From Aliikangiella maris (GTDB lineage: Bacteria > Pseudomonadota > Gammaproteobacteria > Enterobacterales > Kangiellaceae): a DNA stretch of 64,000 nucleotides. The position numbers and the translations under genes are program-made. The stretch lies in NCBI RefSeq assembly GCF_040719265.1, contig NZ_JBFDAH010000001.1:62001-126000 (forward strand). The letters run 5' to 3'. Below are positions 53,254 to 62,849 of the stretch, piece by piece; the stretch's first letter is position 1; each line of letters opens with the position of its first letter. The notes beneath the pieces were generated by a model, which had not been told where the DNA came from, did not search any database, and saw nothing but the letters and a program-made list of their open reading frames with translations.

Positions 53254-54315
53254 ATGTCTGAAGATAATACAAAAGAAATAGAAAGAAAATTAGCGGAATT
53301 AGAAGCCCATAATAAGCGAATAGAGTCAAATCTTGCGTTATTAGTAAATCGTCCATTATTAATGGATGAACGATTTTCAAATGAATCAGATGAAATTGAC
53401 TTACGTGAGTTATGGAATGCTATTTGGCAGGGGAAGTGGTTGATTGTTGGAGTCACTTTCATTTTTGCAATCACTTCTGTTTTCTATGCGCTATCTTTAC
53501 CTAATGAATATAAGTCAACGGCTATTTTAGCGCCTGAAACGCAATCAGGGGGCGCTGGTGGTCTTTCTAAATTAGCTGGGCAATTTGGTGGTTTGGCTTC
53601 TCTTGCCGGACTTAATTTAGGTGGTGGTGGCGCTGAAGATAAGTCTGTTATTGCTATGGAAATTATTAAAACTTGGGGTTTTTTGGAAAAGTTTATTGAA
53701 GATAATAATATTCAGGTTGAAGTTTTTGCTGCTAAAGGGTGGAATAGAAGTACTAACGAGTTGATAATAGATCCTGAAATTTATGATGTTGAGAATAAAA
53801 ACTGGGTTAGGGATTTTGACTCGAAAAAAGGAGAAACTGCTGAGCCTAGTAGCTGGGAATTATTTGAAGAGTTTAGAGAAAGAATTAGTATTAGTCAGGA
53901 TAAAAAAACGAGCTTAATTAATTTATCCGTTGAGTATTACTCACCAGTTTTAGCCAAAGAATGGACTGACAAACTAGTAAAGTCAATTAATGAGCATATT
54001 CAAAAGCAAGAAAAAGAAGAAGCGACTAAAAGTATTGAGTATTTAAAAGCTAAAATAGGTGAAACCAACATTGCTGATATGCAAGCTGTTTTTTATCAGT
54101 TGATTGAGGAGCAGACTAAGACTTTGATGCTGACTGAGGTGAGTGATGAGTATGTTTTTAAAACAATTAGTTATGCAAAGGTTGCAGAAGAAAAATCTAA
54201 GCCAAAGCGAGCGTTGATTTGTGTTTTGGGTGTGATGCTTGGTGGAATGTTGTCTGTTTTAATCGTACTCGTCAGATATTTCAGTAACAGCAATAAAATA
54301 GAGTCTAAACATTAA
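53254..54315 (+). CDS. wzz: Wzz-type polysaccharide chain-length determinant
   Basis: A 353-aa inner-membrane co-polymerase setting the chain length of Wzy products. A coiled-coil-like polar start (~1-30) precedes DEIDLRELWNAIWQGKW, the Wzz N-terminal motif, and TM1 LIVGVTFIFAITSVFYALS. A large periplasmic part follows with a Gly-rich segment (GGAGGLSKLAGQFGGLASLAGLNLGGGG) and helices. TM2 ICVLGVMLGGMLSVLIVLVRYF is near the C-terminus, preceded by the Pro-rich KPKRAL. There is no C-terminal tyrosine kinase, so this is not Wzc. Located after the repeat tract and 20 bp before rmlB. Confidence 0.9.
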   Translation: MSEDNTKEIERKLAELEAHNKRIESNLALLVNRPLLMDERFSNESDEIDLRELWNAIWQGKWLIVGVTFIFAITSVFYALSLPNEYKSTAILAPETQSGGAGGLSKLAGQFGGLASLAGLNLGGGGAEDKSVIAMEIIKTWGFLEKFIEDNNIQVEVFAAKGWNRSTNELIIDPEIYDVENKNWVRDFDSKKGETAEPSSWELFEEFRERISISQDKKTSLINLSVEYYSPVLAKEWTDKLVKSINEHIQKQEKEEATKSIEYLKAKIGETNIADMQAVFYQLIEEQTKTLMLTEVSDEYVFKTISYAKVAEEKSKPKRALICVLGVMLGGMLSVLIVLVRYFSNSNKIESKH

Positions 54316-54335
54316 AAACGATGGTCTAAAATTAT

Positions 54336-55400
54336 ATGAAAATACTAGTTACTGGAGGCGCTGGGTTTATTGGCTCTGCTGTTATTCGTCACATAATAGA
54401 AAACACTAGTGATAAAGTAGTTAATTTAGATAAATTAACTTATGCAGGTAACTTGGAGTCACTTCAATCTATTTCTGATAATCCTCGATATGTATTTGAA
54501 CAAGTTGATATTTGTAATAGAGAAGAATTGGAGCGTGTTTTTTCAAAATATAAACCTAACGTAGTAATGCATCTTGCCGCAGAAAGCCATGTTGATCGCT
54601 CAATAGACGGGCCGTCTGAGTTTATACAAACAAATATTATTGGCACGTATAACTTACTGGAAACAAGTCGTCAGTATTGGCTTAATCTAACAGAAGAAGA
54701 CAGAGCTATATTTCGTTTCCATCATATATCAACAGATGAAGTGTACGGTGATCTGGATGGACCAGAAGATTTATTTACAGAGGAAACGCCATACGCTCCA
54801 AGTAGTCCTTATTCAGCTTCAAAAGCTTCGAGCGATCATTTAGTACGCTCATGGTTACGGACTTATGGTTTACCTACATTGGTAACTAATTGTTCAAACA
54901 ACTATGGTCCTTATCATTTCCCTGAAAAGCTAATCCCGCTTATGATTTTAAACGCGTTAGAAGGCAAACCACTACCAATTTACGGGGATGGCCAACAGAT
55001 CAGAGATTGGCTTTATGTCGAAGATCATGCCAGAGCGCTTTATTTGGTCGCCACAAAGGGTAAAGTTGGGGAAACCTATAATATTGGTGGTCATAATGAA
55101 AAAGCTAATATCGATGTAGTAAAAACATTGTGCCAACTATTGGAAGAGTTAGTGCCAAGCAAGCCAGAAGGGGTAAGCTATTACACTGACTTAATTAGCT
55201 ACGTTAAAGATAGACCCGGTCACGATGTTAGATATGCAATAGATGCAAGTAAAATTGAAAGAGAGTTAGGATGGAAGCCGTCTGAAACTTTTGAGTCTGG
55301 TATTCGAAAAACGGTTGAGTGGTATTTAAATAATAAAGACTGGTGGAGTAGAGTTTTAGATGGTTCTTATAGTTTAGAGCGATTAGGAAATGGTGGATAA
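54336..55400 (+). CDS. rmlB: dTDP-glucose 4,6-dehydratase
   Basis: A 354-aa extended SDR making dTDP-4-keto-6-deoxyglucose from dTDP-glucose. NAD motif GGAGFIGSAV, active-site STDEVYGDL, catalytic YSASK and the substrate block NCSNNYGPYHFPEKLIPLMI are all present. First of four contiguous rhamnose genes in the order B-A-D-C, 3 bp before rmlA. Confidence 0.97.
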   Translation: MKILVTGGAGFIGSAVIRHIIENTSDKVVNLDKLTYAGNLESLQSISDNPRYVFEQVDICNREELERVFSKYKPNVVMHLAAESHVDRSIDGPSEFIQTNIIGTYNLLETSRQYWLNLTEEDRAIFRFHHISTDEVYGDLDGPEDLFTEETPYAPSSPYSASKASSDHLVRSWLRTYGLPTLVTNCSNNYGPYHFPEKLIPLMILNALEGKPLPIYGDGQQIRDWLYVEDHARALYLVATKGKVGETYNIGGHNEKANIDVVKTLCQLLEELVPSKPEGVSYYTDLISYVKDRPGHDVRYAIDASKIERELGWKPSETFESGIRKTVEWYLNNKDWWSRVLDGSYSLERLGNGG

Positions 55401-55403
55401 AAA

Positions 55404-56276
55404 ATGAAAGGTATTATTCTTGCGGGGGGATCAGGCACACGTTTATATCCCATTACCAAAGGTGTCTCAAAACAATTACTGCCTATTTATGACAAGCCTA
55501 TGGTTTATTATCCATTGTCGGTACTAATGTTGGCTGGAATTAAAGAAATCCTGATTATTTCTACGCCTAGTGACATAGATGGTTATAAAAGGTTATTAGA
55601 AAATGGTCAGCAGTTTGGTGTGGATATTTCTTACGCTGAACAACCAAGTCCCGATGGCTTAGCACAAGCTTTTATTATAGGTGAAGATTTTATCGGTGAT
55701 GACAGTGTTTGCTTAGTTTTAGGCGATAATATTTTTTATGGAGAAAGTTTTTCCAAAAAGTTAAAAAATGCTGCCAATAGAACAAGTGGAGCGACTGTTT
55801 TTGGTTATCGGGTAAAAGATCCTGAACGTTTTGGAGTTGTCGAGTTTAATCGTGATATGAAAGCTATCTCGATCGAAGAAAAACCCATTAAACCTAAATC
55901 AAACTTTGCAGTTACTGGGTTATATTTTTATGATAACGATGTAATTGAAATTGCAAAAACAATTAAACCTTCTAACCGTGGCGAACTGGAAATTACCAGT
56001 GTTAATAACGCTTATCTTGACCGCGGAGATTTAAATGTTGAGCTCCTTGGGCGTGGCTTTGCATGGCTTGATACTGGTACTCATGAGAGCCTACTGGAAG
56101 CAAGTCATTTTGTTCAAACTATTGAGCATAGACAAGGACTAAAAGTCGCCTGTCTGGAAGAAATTGCTTGGCGAAATGGTTGGCTCACGGATGCACAGTT
56201 GTTAAAACTTGCGAAGCCTATGCTAAAGAATGAGTATGGAAAATATATTCAATCACTTATCGAAGAAAAGAATTAA
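55404..56276 (+). CDS. rmlA: Glucose-1-phosphate thymidylyltransferase
   Basis: A 290-aa nucleotidyltransferase forming dTDP-glucose. The signature GGSGTRLYPIT and KQLLPIYDKPMVYYPLS are at the N-terminus, with LGDNIFYG and the VVEFN.DMKAISIEEKP region after. The C-terminal helical domain (GRGFAWLDTGTHESLLEASHFV) is intact. It lies between rmlB and rmlD with gaps of 3 and 6 bp, so it is co-transcribed. Confidence 0.97.
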   Translation: MKGIILAGGSGTRLYPITKGVSKQLLPIYDKPMVYYPLSVLMLAGIKEILIISTPSDIDGYKRLLENGQQFGVDISYAEQPSPDGLAQAFIIGEDFIGDDSVCLVLGDNIFYGESFSKKLKNAANRTSGATVFGYRVKDPERFGVVEFNRDMKAISIEEKPIKPKSNFAVTGLYFYDNDVIEIAKTIKPSNRGELEITSVNNAYLDRGDLNVELLGRGFAWLDTGTHESLLEASHFVQTIEHRQGLKVACLEEIAWRNGWLTDAQLLKLAKPMLKNEYGKYIQSLIEEKN

Positions 56277-56282
56277 CTATAA

Positions 56283-57155
56283 ATGCGAATTTTATTAACA
56301 GGTTGCAATGGTCAGGTTGGTTTCCTGCTAAAGAAAAAGCTCGAAGGTAAGTGTGAGCTACTTGCGTTAACTCGTGAATCTCTCGACATTACCGATGAGC
56401 CAAAAATTAACCTGACGGTCGCTGAATTTAAACCGCAAGTGATTATTAATGCTGCAGCCTATACCGCAGTAGATAAAGCTGAGAGTGAAAAAGAGCTCGC
56501 ATTTGAAATCAACGCTACTGGCCCAAAATTGCTAGCCAAAGCTGCTAGCTCAGTTAATGCTTCGATAATTCATATATCGACGGATTATGTTTTTGAGGGT
56601 AATAAGAGTGGGACTTATTCAGAGACAGATCATGTCAATCCTCAAGGTGTTTATGGTGAAAGTAAACTTGCAGGAGAAATTGCTGTTCGCGAAAACTGCG
56701 AGAAACATATTATTTTACGGACAGCCTGGGTTTTTGGCGAGCATGGTAATAATTTTGTTAAAACTATGCTTCGGCTAGGTCAAGAACGAGAATCTCTAGG
56801 TATTGTCGGCGATCAGTTCGGTGGACCCACTTATGCTGGTGATATTGCGGATGCGATTGTCGAGATAATTTACCAAATTGAAGATAAGCGCTTTGACAGT
56901 TGGGGGAGTTATCACTATTCAGGATATCCTTATGCAAGTTGGTATGAATTTGCAGAACAAATTTTTGTGAAGGCAAAAGGAAAAGGATTATTAGAGTCAA
57001 TTCCAAAACTAAACAAAATACAAACTGAAGACTACCCCACCCCTGCAGCACGGCCTAAAAACTCTAAACTTGAATGTAGTAAAGTTAAGTTGCAGCTTGG
57101 AATTGAGCCATCAGATTGGTTGAAGGCTTTAGAAAAAATCTGTGAATATGAGTAA
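56283..57155 (+). CDS. rmlD: dTDP-4-dehydrorhamnose reductase
   Basis: A 290-aa reductase for the last step to dTDP-L-rhamnose. NADPH motif GCNGQVGFLL, the NAAAYTAVDKAESE block, ISTDYVFEG and the catalytic YGESKLAGE. The C-terminal TPAARPKNSKLECSK is typical of RmlD. Starts 6 bp after rmlA. Confidence 0.96.
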   Translation: MRILLTGCNGQVGFLLKKKLEGKCELLALTRESLDITDEPKINLTVAEFKPQVIINAAAYTAVDKAESEKELAFEINATGPKLLAKAASSVNASIIHISTDYVFEGNKSGTYSETDHVNPQGVYGESKLAGEIAVRENCEKHIILRTAWVFGEHGNNFVKTMLRLGQERESLGIVGDQFGGPTYAGDIADAIVEIIYQIEDKRFDSWGSYHYSGYPYASWYEFAEQIFVKAKGKGLLESIPKLNKIQTEDYPTPAARPKNSKLECSKVKLQLGIEPSDWLKALEKICEYE

Positions 57156-57169
57156 TAAGGCGTAAATAG

Positions 57170-57718
57170 ATGAATGTAATAGAGACTAAAATACCAGATG
57201 TGAAAATTATTGAGCCGAGGGTGTTTGGTGATGACCGCGGTTTTTTCATGGAAACCTGGAATCAAAAAGAGTTCGAAGAGAAGGTGGCAGGAAGGCCAAC
57301 AGTTTTTGTTCAAGATAATCATTCTAAATCTAAAAAAGGCATCTTACGAGGTTTACATTATCAAACTGAAAATACTCAGGGCAAATTGGTTCGCGTAATT
57401 TCAGGGGAAGTTTTTGATGTTGCGGTTGATATTAGGAAGAATTCTCCAACATTTGGCCAATGGGTTGGTGAATATTTGTCTGCTGAGAATAAGCGACAAC
57501 TTTGGGTTCCTGAAGGATTTGCTCATGGGTTTTATGTGACAAGTCATGAGGCTGAATTCGTTTATAAATGTACAGATTATTATAACCCTAGCGCCGAAAT
57601 TTCGATTAACTGGAATGATCCTGAAATTGGTATTAATTGGCCGACTTTTAACCATGAAGAAGTACAGCTGTCTGAAAAAGATCGGCAAGGTGTAAAGTTT
57701 TTAGCGCTCTGCCTGTAA
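57170..57718 (+). CDS. rmlC: dTDP-4-dehydrorhamnose 3,5-epimerase
   Basis: A 182-aa cupin epimerase, third step of the rhamnose pathway. EPRVFGDDRGFFMETWN opens the domain. QDNHSKSKKGILRGLHYQ carries the catalytic His, VFDVAVDIRKNSPTFGQW and VPEGFAHGFYV follow, and the Tyr-bearing end CTDYYNP is present. Full length. It lies 14 bp after rmlD and closes the rmlBADC set, so the surface polymer very probably contains L-rhamnose. Confidence 0.97.
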   Translation: MNVIETKIPDVKIIEPRVFGDDRGFFMETWNQKEFEEKVAGRPTVFVQDNHSKSKKGILRGLHYQTENTQGKLVRVISGEVFDVAVDIRKNSPTFGQWVGEYLSAENKRQLWVPEGFAHGFYVTSHEAEFVYKCTDYYNPSAEISINWNDPEIGINWPTFNHEEVQLSEKDRQGVKFLALCL

Positions 57719-57768
57719 ATATTGTGGAAATCGAATGTTTTTGACTTTTGAGTACTACGGAGTTAGCA

Positions 57769-59199
57769 GTGCTGTTTAAACATAGTTTTATTTATGCGAT
57801 TACGCAAATTCTACCAGCGGCAATGACTTTGATTGGCATTTCCGTTTTTACTCGACTGCTGAGTCCGGAGGATTACGGGTTATACTCTTTAACTTTGCTA
57901 TTAGCTGCCGCTGGTACCACTATATTTTATCAATGGCTTAGCCTCTCTCTCGGACGTTACTATCAAGAATACGTGCATTCCGATCAAAAAGTTTTTCTTT
58001 TATCGACTACCTTATTATCATTTGTACTTATCAGCGTTGTTATCGCTATTGTTTCAGGCATATTAAATCTTGTTTTAGAAAGTGAAATAAATTTTGTTGT
58101 GGTTGGTGCCGTTATCTTATCTGGTGCGTGGTTTGAAATAAACAAACGACTGTCTAACGCAGATCTAAAACCGTCATCTTATGCTATCTCCTTAGGTATA
58201 AAAAGTACTTTAGCTGTATTCGGGGGGTATGTTGCAATATTGGCTGGGTTTGGCGTGTCTGGTATTTTGATCGCTTTATGTACAAGTTTCTGCGTCGCTA
58301 CACTGGTACAATATCGGTATTGGATGGGATTTAGCGTAAGTAAAGTTAGCAAACCCGTTTTTTACAAAATGGCTGATTATGGATTACCATTAACCTTAAC
58401 GTTTTTAATGCTATTTGTAATAAATGGTTCTGGTAAGTTCTTTTTAGATCAAAGCATTGGAAAATCAGCTGTGGGATTATTTTCGGTAGCATTTGATTTT
58501 ACGCAATATATCATCTTAACAATCTGTGCAGTGTTACACCTTGCTGGATTTCCGTTGATTTTGAAAGCTTACACAGAGAGAGGGGAGGCGGAAGGAAAGA
58601 AGCAGTTGTTAAAGTCCTTTAACCTTTTACTATGTATTTCTATGCCAATTGTATTTGGTTTGATTGTAACTGTAGATGAGGTGACGGCAATATTTTTAGG
58701 TAATGAATTTAGAGAGAGTGCCGTTATTTATATACCTATTTTGTCAATTGCATTATTGACAATGGTTTTTAAGTCTTATTATTTCGATTATGCATTTCAG
58801 TTGGCTAAAAATACAAAACTACAAGTGGTTGGTGTGATTGCTGGTGCAATAGCCAGTTTTGTTTCAAATCCAATTTTAATCAGTTATTTTGGAATTATGG
58901 GGGCGTGTTACGCCATTTTGATTTCGTTTCTAGTTTATCTTTTCGTATGTATTTATTTAGGTAATAAAGTTTTCGACATGCCTAGGCTTCCCTGGCTAAA
59001 TATATCGAAGATTATTTTTGCATGTGTATTAATGGTAATAGTAGTTAAAATCATAAAATTTGAAAATTTGTATATATTAATCTCAGTAAAAATATTAATT
59101 GGGACGTTAGCATATACTGTTTTACTTTGGATAATGAACTATCTTGGGCTTAGAAATATTGTTAAACTTAAATTATCAAAAAATATTACTTTCAAGTAA
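57769..59199 (+). CDS. wzx: Polysaccharide flippase (Wzx/MATE-like family)
   Basis: A 476-aa inner-membrane protein with about 12-14 hydrophobic segments. The N-terminus (FKHSFIYAITQILPAAMTLIGISVFTRLLSPEDYGLYSL) is characteristic of Wzx flippases that move undecaprenyl-linked repeat units to the periplasm. The start is placed at GTG 57769 because GGAG lies 6-7 nt upstream. A TTG at 57748 opens the same frame without a ribosome site. Co-directional with rmlC and wzy. Confidence 0.88.
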   Translation: MLFKHSFIYAITQILPAAMTLIGISVFTRLLSPEDYGLYSLTLLLAAAGTTIFYQWLSLSLGRYYQEYVHSDQKVFLLSTTLLSFVLISVVIAIVSGILNLVLESEINFVVVGAVILSGAWFEINKRLSNADLKPSSYAISLGIKSTLAVFGGYVAILAGFGVSGILIALCTSFCVATLVQYRYWMGFSVSKVSKPVFYKMADYGLPLTLTFLMLFVINGSGKFFLDQSIGKSAVGLFSVAFDFTQYIILTICAVLHLAGFPLILKAYTERGEAEGKKQLLKSFNLLLCISMPIVFGLIVTVDEVTAIFLGNEFRESAVIYIPILSIALLTMVFKSYYFDYAFQLAKNTKLQVVGVIAGAIASFVSNPILISYFGIMGACYAILISFLVYLFVCIYLGNKVFDMPRLPWLNISKIIFACVLMVIVVKIIKFENLYILISVKILIGTLAYTVLLWIMNYLGLRNIVKLKLSKNITFK

Positions 59200-59227
59200 G
59201 AGTATGTCGGATATAGGCAGACTTTAA

Positions 59228-60478
59228 GTGTCCAATATCGTTTATACATTGCTTTCTGGAATAATTCTATTGAATTTTTCTTACCTTTGCTATAGGTACT
59301 CTCGCAGTGTAGTCTCTCCTGCATTCACTTTTAGTAGTGTATGGGCTGTATCATTAGTGTTTTTGTCTATAACTCCTTTAATGGGGTTTTATGCAGTAAA
59401 TTCATTCTCCGTTCTAATTTTTATATTCGGTGCAATCGTATTTTCACTTACAAGTTTAAGCATTCAGTTTATTTCTGCTTGCTTACAAAAATCTAAAAAG
59501 AGCGGTCAACTAGAAACATTAAATTACGACAAACTGTTAGTATTTTTTATAGCCATATCGATAATATTTTTACCGCTACTTGTGATTGAAATAATGTCGT
59601 ACGGTAGCTCTGTTCCAGAAATAGCATATAATTTGAGGCAAGCAACGTTGAACGGTGAAAAGATCGGCTCTTTCTTCACTGCAAATTATTTTGTGATTGC
59701 ATATTTCTTATCAATTTTATTTATATATGCAATTAGTAAAAAACTCGTACGAATAACACCAGTAATACTAAGTCTCGTTCCATTTCTTGCGTTGACGTTG
59801 TTGTTAACGGGGCGTTCTGCACTAATTAGCTTGATATTGGCATGGGTTTTTACCTATGTCTTTTCGGGTGGAAAAATAAGTATAAAAGTCGCGACTTCCT
59901 TTTTTGTGGCCTTTATGCTGGTTCTGGTTTTAGGTGCAACCTTAGTAAGTAAAGTCGATGTTGCCGAGGCAAGCTTAGGGGAATCTATTTATATTTTGCT
60001 AGTGCATATTGTCGATTATTTATTTCAAGGACCGGTATTATTTTCTCATTATTTTGACAATCAGATACATATAAGAGAAAGCTGGGATACGTTAAATAGT
60101 GTTTGTCATGCATTATCTAAACTTGGATTATGTACACCGATTTCTAATGTACATGCCGATGATGCATATTTCGGCAACAACAAGCTTGGGAATGTTTATA
60201 GCATGTATTTCGCAATTTTTCCTCATTATTCTTATATTGGAATTGTCTTTTTTATTGTACTCTATTCAAGCTTGTGCACTTATTTTTTTGAAAAAGCAAA
60301 ACATGGAAGTGTATTCTCACTAGTAGCAAGTGGTTTTTTGTATAGTGCAATAGTGTTATCTATATATAAAGATGGTTTTGGATCTGCGTTCTGGCTATTT
60401 ATAAAATTCTATTTAATTTCAATTGCAATTGTCGCGTTATTTTCAAATCGTGGGCTTTTTAACCGAATCAAAACTTGA
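59228..60478 (+). CDS. wzy: Polysaccharide polymerase, Wzy-like
   Basis: A 416-aa protein with about 10-11 membrane segments and a large periplasmic loop at ~250-330 (YLFQGPVLFSHYFDNQIHIRESW...). TGRSALISLILAWVF is a recurring feature of oligosaccharide repeat polymerases. Wzy proteins are poorly conserved, so the call rests on topology and its place next to wzx. GTG start, weak ribosome site. It joins repeat units in a Wzz-controlled way. A 169-bp gap follows before the first glycosyltransferase. Confidence 0.8.
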   Translation: MSNIVYTLLSGIILLNFSYLCYRYSRSVVSPAFTFSSVWAVSLVFLSITPLMGFYAVNSFSVLIFIFGAIVFSLTSLSIQFISACLQKSKKSGQLETLNYDKLLVFFIAISIIFLPLLVIEIMSYGSSVPEIAYNLRQATLNGEKIGSFFTANYFVIAYFLSILFIYAISKKLVRITPVILSLVPFLALTLLLTGRSALISLILAWVFTYVFSGGKISIKVATSFFVAFMLVLVLGATLVSKVDVAEASLGESIYILLVHIVDYLFQGPVLFSHYFDNQIHIRESWDTLNSVCHALSKLGLCTPISNVHADDAYFGNNKLGNVYSMYFAIFPHYSYIGIVFFIVLYSSLCTYFFEKAKHGSVFSLVASGFLYSAIVLSIYKDGFGSAFWLFIKFYLISIAIVALFSNRGLFNRIKT

Positions 60479-60647
60479 AATGAATATTGACGTTGTAACT
60501 AATTACAAACGGTAAATACAAAAATAAATTTTACTCCTTAACACAATAACACTGCGCCTTCAGCGAAATAAATATGACAATATTTAATAATCTATTATTT
60601 CAAATATTTATTGATACTGAAATTTAAAGAGGTGACAACTTCCTTTT

Positions 60648-61664
60648 ATGGAAAATCTAAATATATTGGCTCTTACACTTGGAGAGAATACTCCTAGTAG
60701 TAGGTTTAGAGTCAGAAAGTTAACCCCTGAATTAACGCGTTTTAATATAAATGTTGACGAGCTTTATGCGAAATATGGCTCATATCCTCCTGCAGGCTCA
60801 ATAAATAGACTTGGATGGTTACCTTTAGCTTTGAAGGATGCTTACTTACGTGTTCGTAAAAGTAAAGACTATGACCTATGTTTGGTTCAAAAACCACTGT
60901 TGTCAACCTTGATTACGTTTGAGCCGTTTATAAGAAAACCATTTATCTTTGATGTTGATGATGCGGTACATCTAGGTAAACGGGGCGGCTTAATAAACAA
61001 AATCGCACAAAAATCAGCGCACGTAATTTGCGGTAACCAATTTCTGGCGGAACACTATAGTAAGTTCGCTGAGGTTACAATACTACCCACAGCTGTAGAT
61101 ACTGGCTATTTTTATCCACAGAAAACTAAAGATGATAGATTGACTATAGGTTGGTCCGGCTCTTCGAGTGGTTTTAAATATTTGTATAATATTGAAGCTC
61201 AATTGTTAGAAGTTTTGAATCGTCATTCAGAGGCTTGCATCAAAATAGTCTCAAATGAACCGCCGAAATTCAAATTAATTGATCCAACAAGAATTATATT
61301 TGAAAAATGGACTAGCGATACTGAAGTGCAAGCCATACAAGATTTTTCCGTTGGCTTAATGCCGTTAGATGATAACCAATGGGAGCGTGGTAAATGTAGT
61401 TACAAAATGTTGACTTATATGTCTGTAGGTGTTCCAGTTGTGGTTTCTGACGTAGGTATGAATATTTCCGTTATGTCGCATGGTGAGTCTGGATATCTAG
61501 CGTCGACACCTTCAGATTGGATAGAAGCTATTTCTGAGCTGTTAAATTCTCAAAGCTTAAGGGAAAAGATGGGCGGTATTGGAAGAAAGGTTGTTTGCGA
61601 GCACTATTCTAATAACGTCATAGTGCCACAGTTGACCAGAGTTATTAGGAATATTTGTAAATAG
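60648..61664 (+). CDS. GT4-type glycosyltransferase
   Basis: A 338-aa cytoplasmic GT-B glycosyltransferase. The N-terminal domain begins NILALTLGENTPSSRFRVRKL, with FIFDVDDAVHL and HVICGNQFLAEHY in the middle. The C-terminal domain has LTIGWSGSSSGFKYL and GLMPLDDNQWERGKCSYKMLTYMSVGVPVVVSDVG. It is expected to add one sugar to the lipid-linked repeat unit. Donor and acceptor are unknown, though dTDP-rhamnose is available. It lies 12 bp before the next glycosyltransferase. Confidence 0.88.
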   Translation: MENLNILALTLGENTPSSRFRVRKLTPELTRFNINVDELYAKYGSYPPAGSINRLGWLPLALKDAYLRVRKSKDYDLCLVQKPLLSTLITFEPFIRKPFIFDVDDAVHLGKRGGLINKIAQKSAHVICGNQFLAEHYSKFAEVTILPTAVDTGYFYPQKTKDDRLTIGWSGSSSGFKYLYNIEAQLLEVLNRHSEACIKIVSNEPPKFKLIDPTRIIFEKWTSDTEVQAIQDFSVGLMPLDDNQWERGKCSYKMLTYMSVGVPVVVSDVGMNISVMSHGESGYLASTPSDWIEAISELLNSQSLREKMGGIGRKVVCEHYSNNVIVPQLTRVIRNICK

Positions 61665-61676
61665 GTAATAATTTGT

Positions 61677-62813
61677 ATGAAAGTATTACATATAACTTTG
61701 GGCTTGGGGAATGGTGGGGCTGAAGGAGCATTGTTCAGACTTGTTACGTTTGATAAAAGTAACGAACATATTATTATTTCGATAATGGGAGACGGCATAT
61801 ATGGACAGAAGTTACGTGAATCCGGTCATACTATTTTTTCATTGGCTGTGCGAAGAGGAAAAGTAAAATTTAGTTGTTTTTATTCGATTTATAAAATAGT
61901 TAAGGAAGTTAGACCTGATGTTGTTCAAACTTGGTTATATCATTCTGACCTTCTTGGTGGAATTATCGCTCGCTTGGCTGGCGTGAAGACGGTTGTATGG
62001 GGAATTCGTCATTCCAATCTAGATCCAAAACTTAACTCAAAAATAATTATTTACATTGCAAAGATATCGAGTTTATTTTCTAAGATAATTCCTAAACGTA
62101 TAATCAGTTGTTCTATTAAAGCTGCTGAAGTTCATAAAAATATCGGGTACAAAGCCTCTATCTTCGAAGTTATTCCTAACGGTTACGACCTTAATAAAAT
62201 CAAACATACTAGAAAAGGTAGGTATGGGTATCGCTCTAATTGGCGGATCGGTGAAAAAGAAATCGTTTTCGGAGTGGTTGGCCGATGGGACCCGTTAAAA
62301 GATCATAAAAACTTCATTCGAGCTGTTTCAGATTTAAAGAGACAATATAAAGGTTCAATAAAGTGCATTCTTGTGGGACCTAACATTGATAATAGTAATG
62401 TAGAACTAGTTAAACTGATTCGATATTACGAGTTGGAAGATGATTTCTTACTACTGGGCCCTACTAAACAAATTAGTGAGGTTATGTCGGCATTTGACTT
62501 ATTGGTCTTGCCGAGTTTAGGTGAAGCTTTTCCTAATGTGGTCGCAGAAGCTATGGCATGTGGTACTCCATGTATTGTAACTGATGTCGGTGACGCATCA
62601 TTCATAGTCGGTAGTAATGGATGGGTCGTACCACCTGCAGACCATATCGCCTTATCAAATGCCATGAGTGAGTCCATAGCAAAAAATGCAGACGAAAATG
62701 AATGGCAAAATCTAACACAAAGATGTAGAGAACGAATTGAACAAAATTTTAGCATAGAGAGCATGGTTTCAAGATTTTCAGATGTTTGGTTTGATGCTAA
62801 AGAATCGAAATAA
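61677..62813 (+). CDS. GT4-type glycosyltransferase
   Basis: A 378-aa GT-B enzyme. The N-terminal glycine-rich loop LGLGNGGAEGALFRL is the acceptor-side motif of GT4. The donor-side EX7E motif is EAFPNVVAEAMACGTPCIVTDVGD. FGVVGRWDPLKDHKNFIRA starts the second Rossmann domain. No signal or membrane helix. Part of the repeat-unit assembly set, with the sugar unknown. The stop is 36 bp before the next gene. Confidence 0.9.
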   Translation: MKVLHITLGLGNGGAEGALFRLVTFDKSNEHIIISIMGDGIYGQKLRESGHTIFSLAVRRGKVKFSCFYSIYKIVKEVRPDVVQTWLYHSDLLGGIIARLAGVKTVVWGIRHSNLDPKLNSKIIIYIAKISSLFSKIIPKRIISCSIKAAEVHKNIGYKASIFEVIPNGYDLNKIKHTRKGRYGYRSNWRIGEKEIVFGVVGRWDPLKDHKNFIRAVSDLKRQYKGSIKCILVGPNIDNSNVELVKLIRYYELEDDFLLLGPTKQISEVMSAFDLLVLPSLGEAFPNVVAEAMACGTPCIVTDVGDASFIVGSNGWVVPPADHIALSNAMSESIAKNADENEWQNLTQRCRERIEQNFSIESMVSRFSDVWFDAKESK

Positions 62814-62849
62814 TTAAAAGTTGCATGGGCGAATTTATTAGGTGATCAA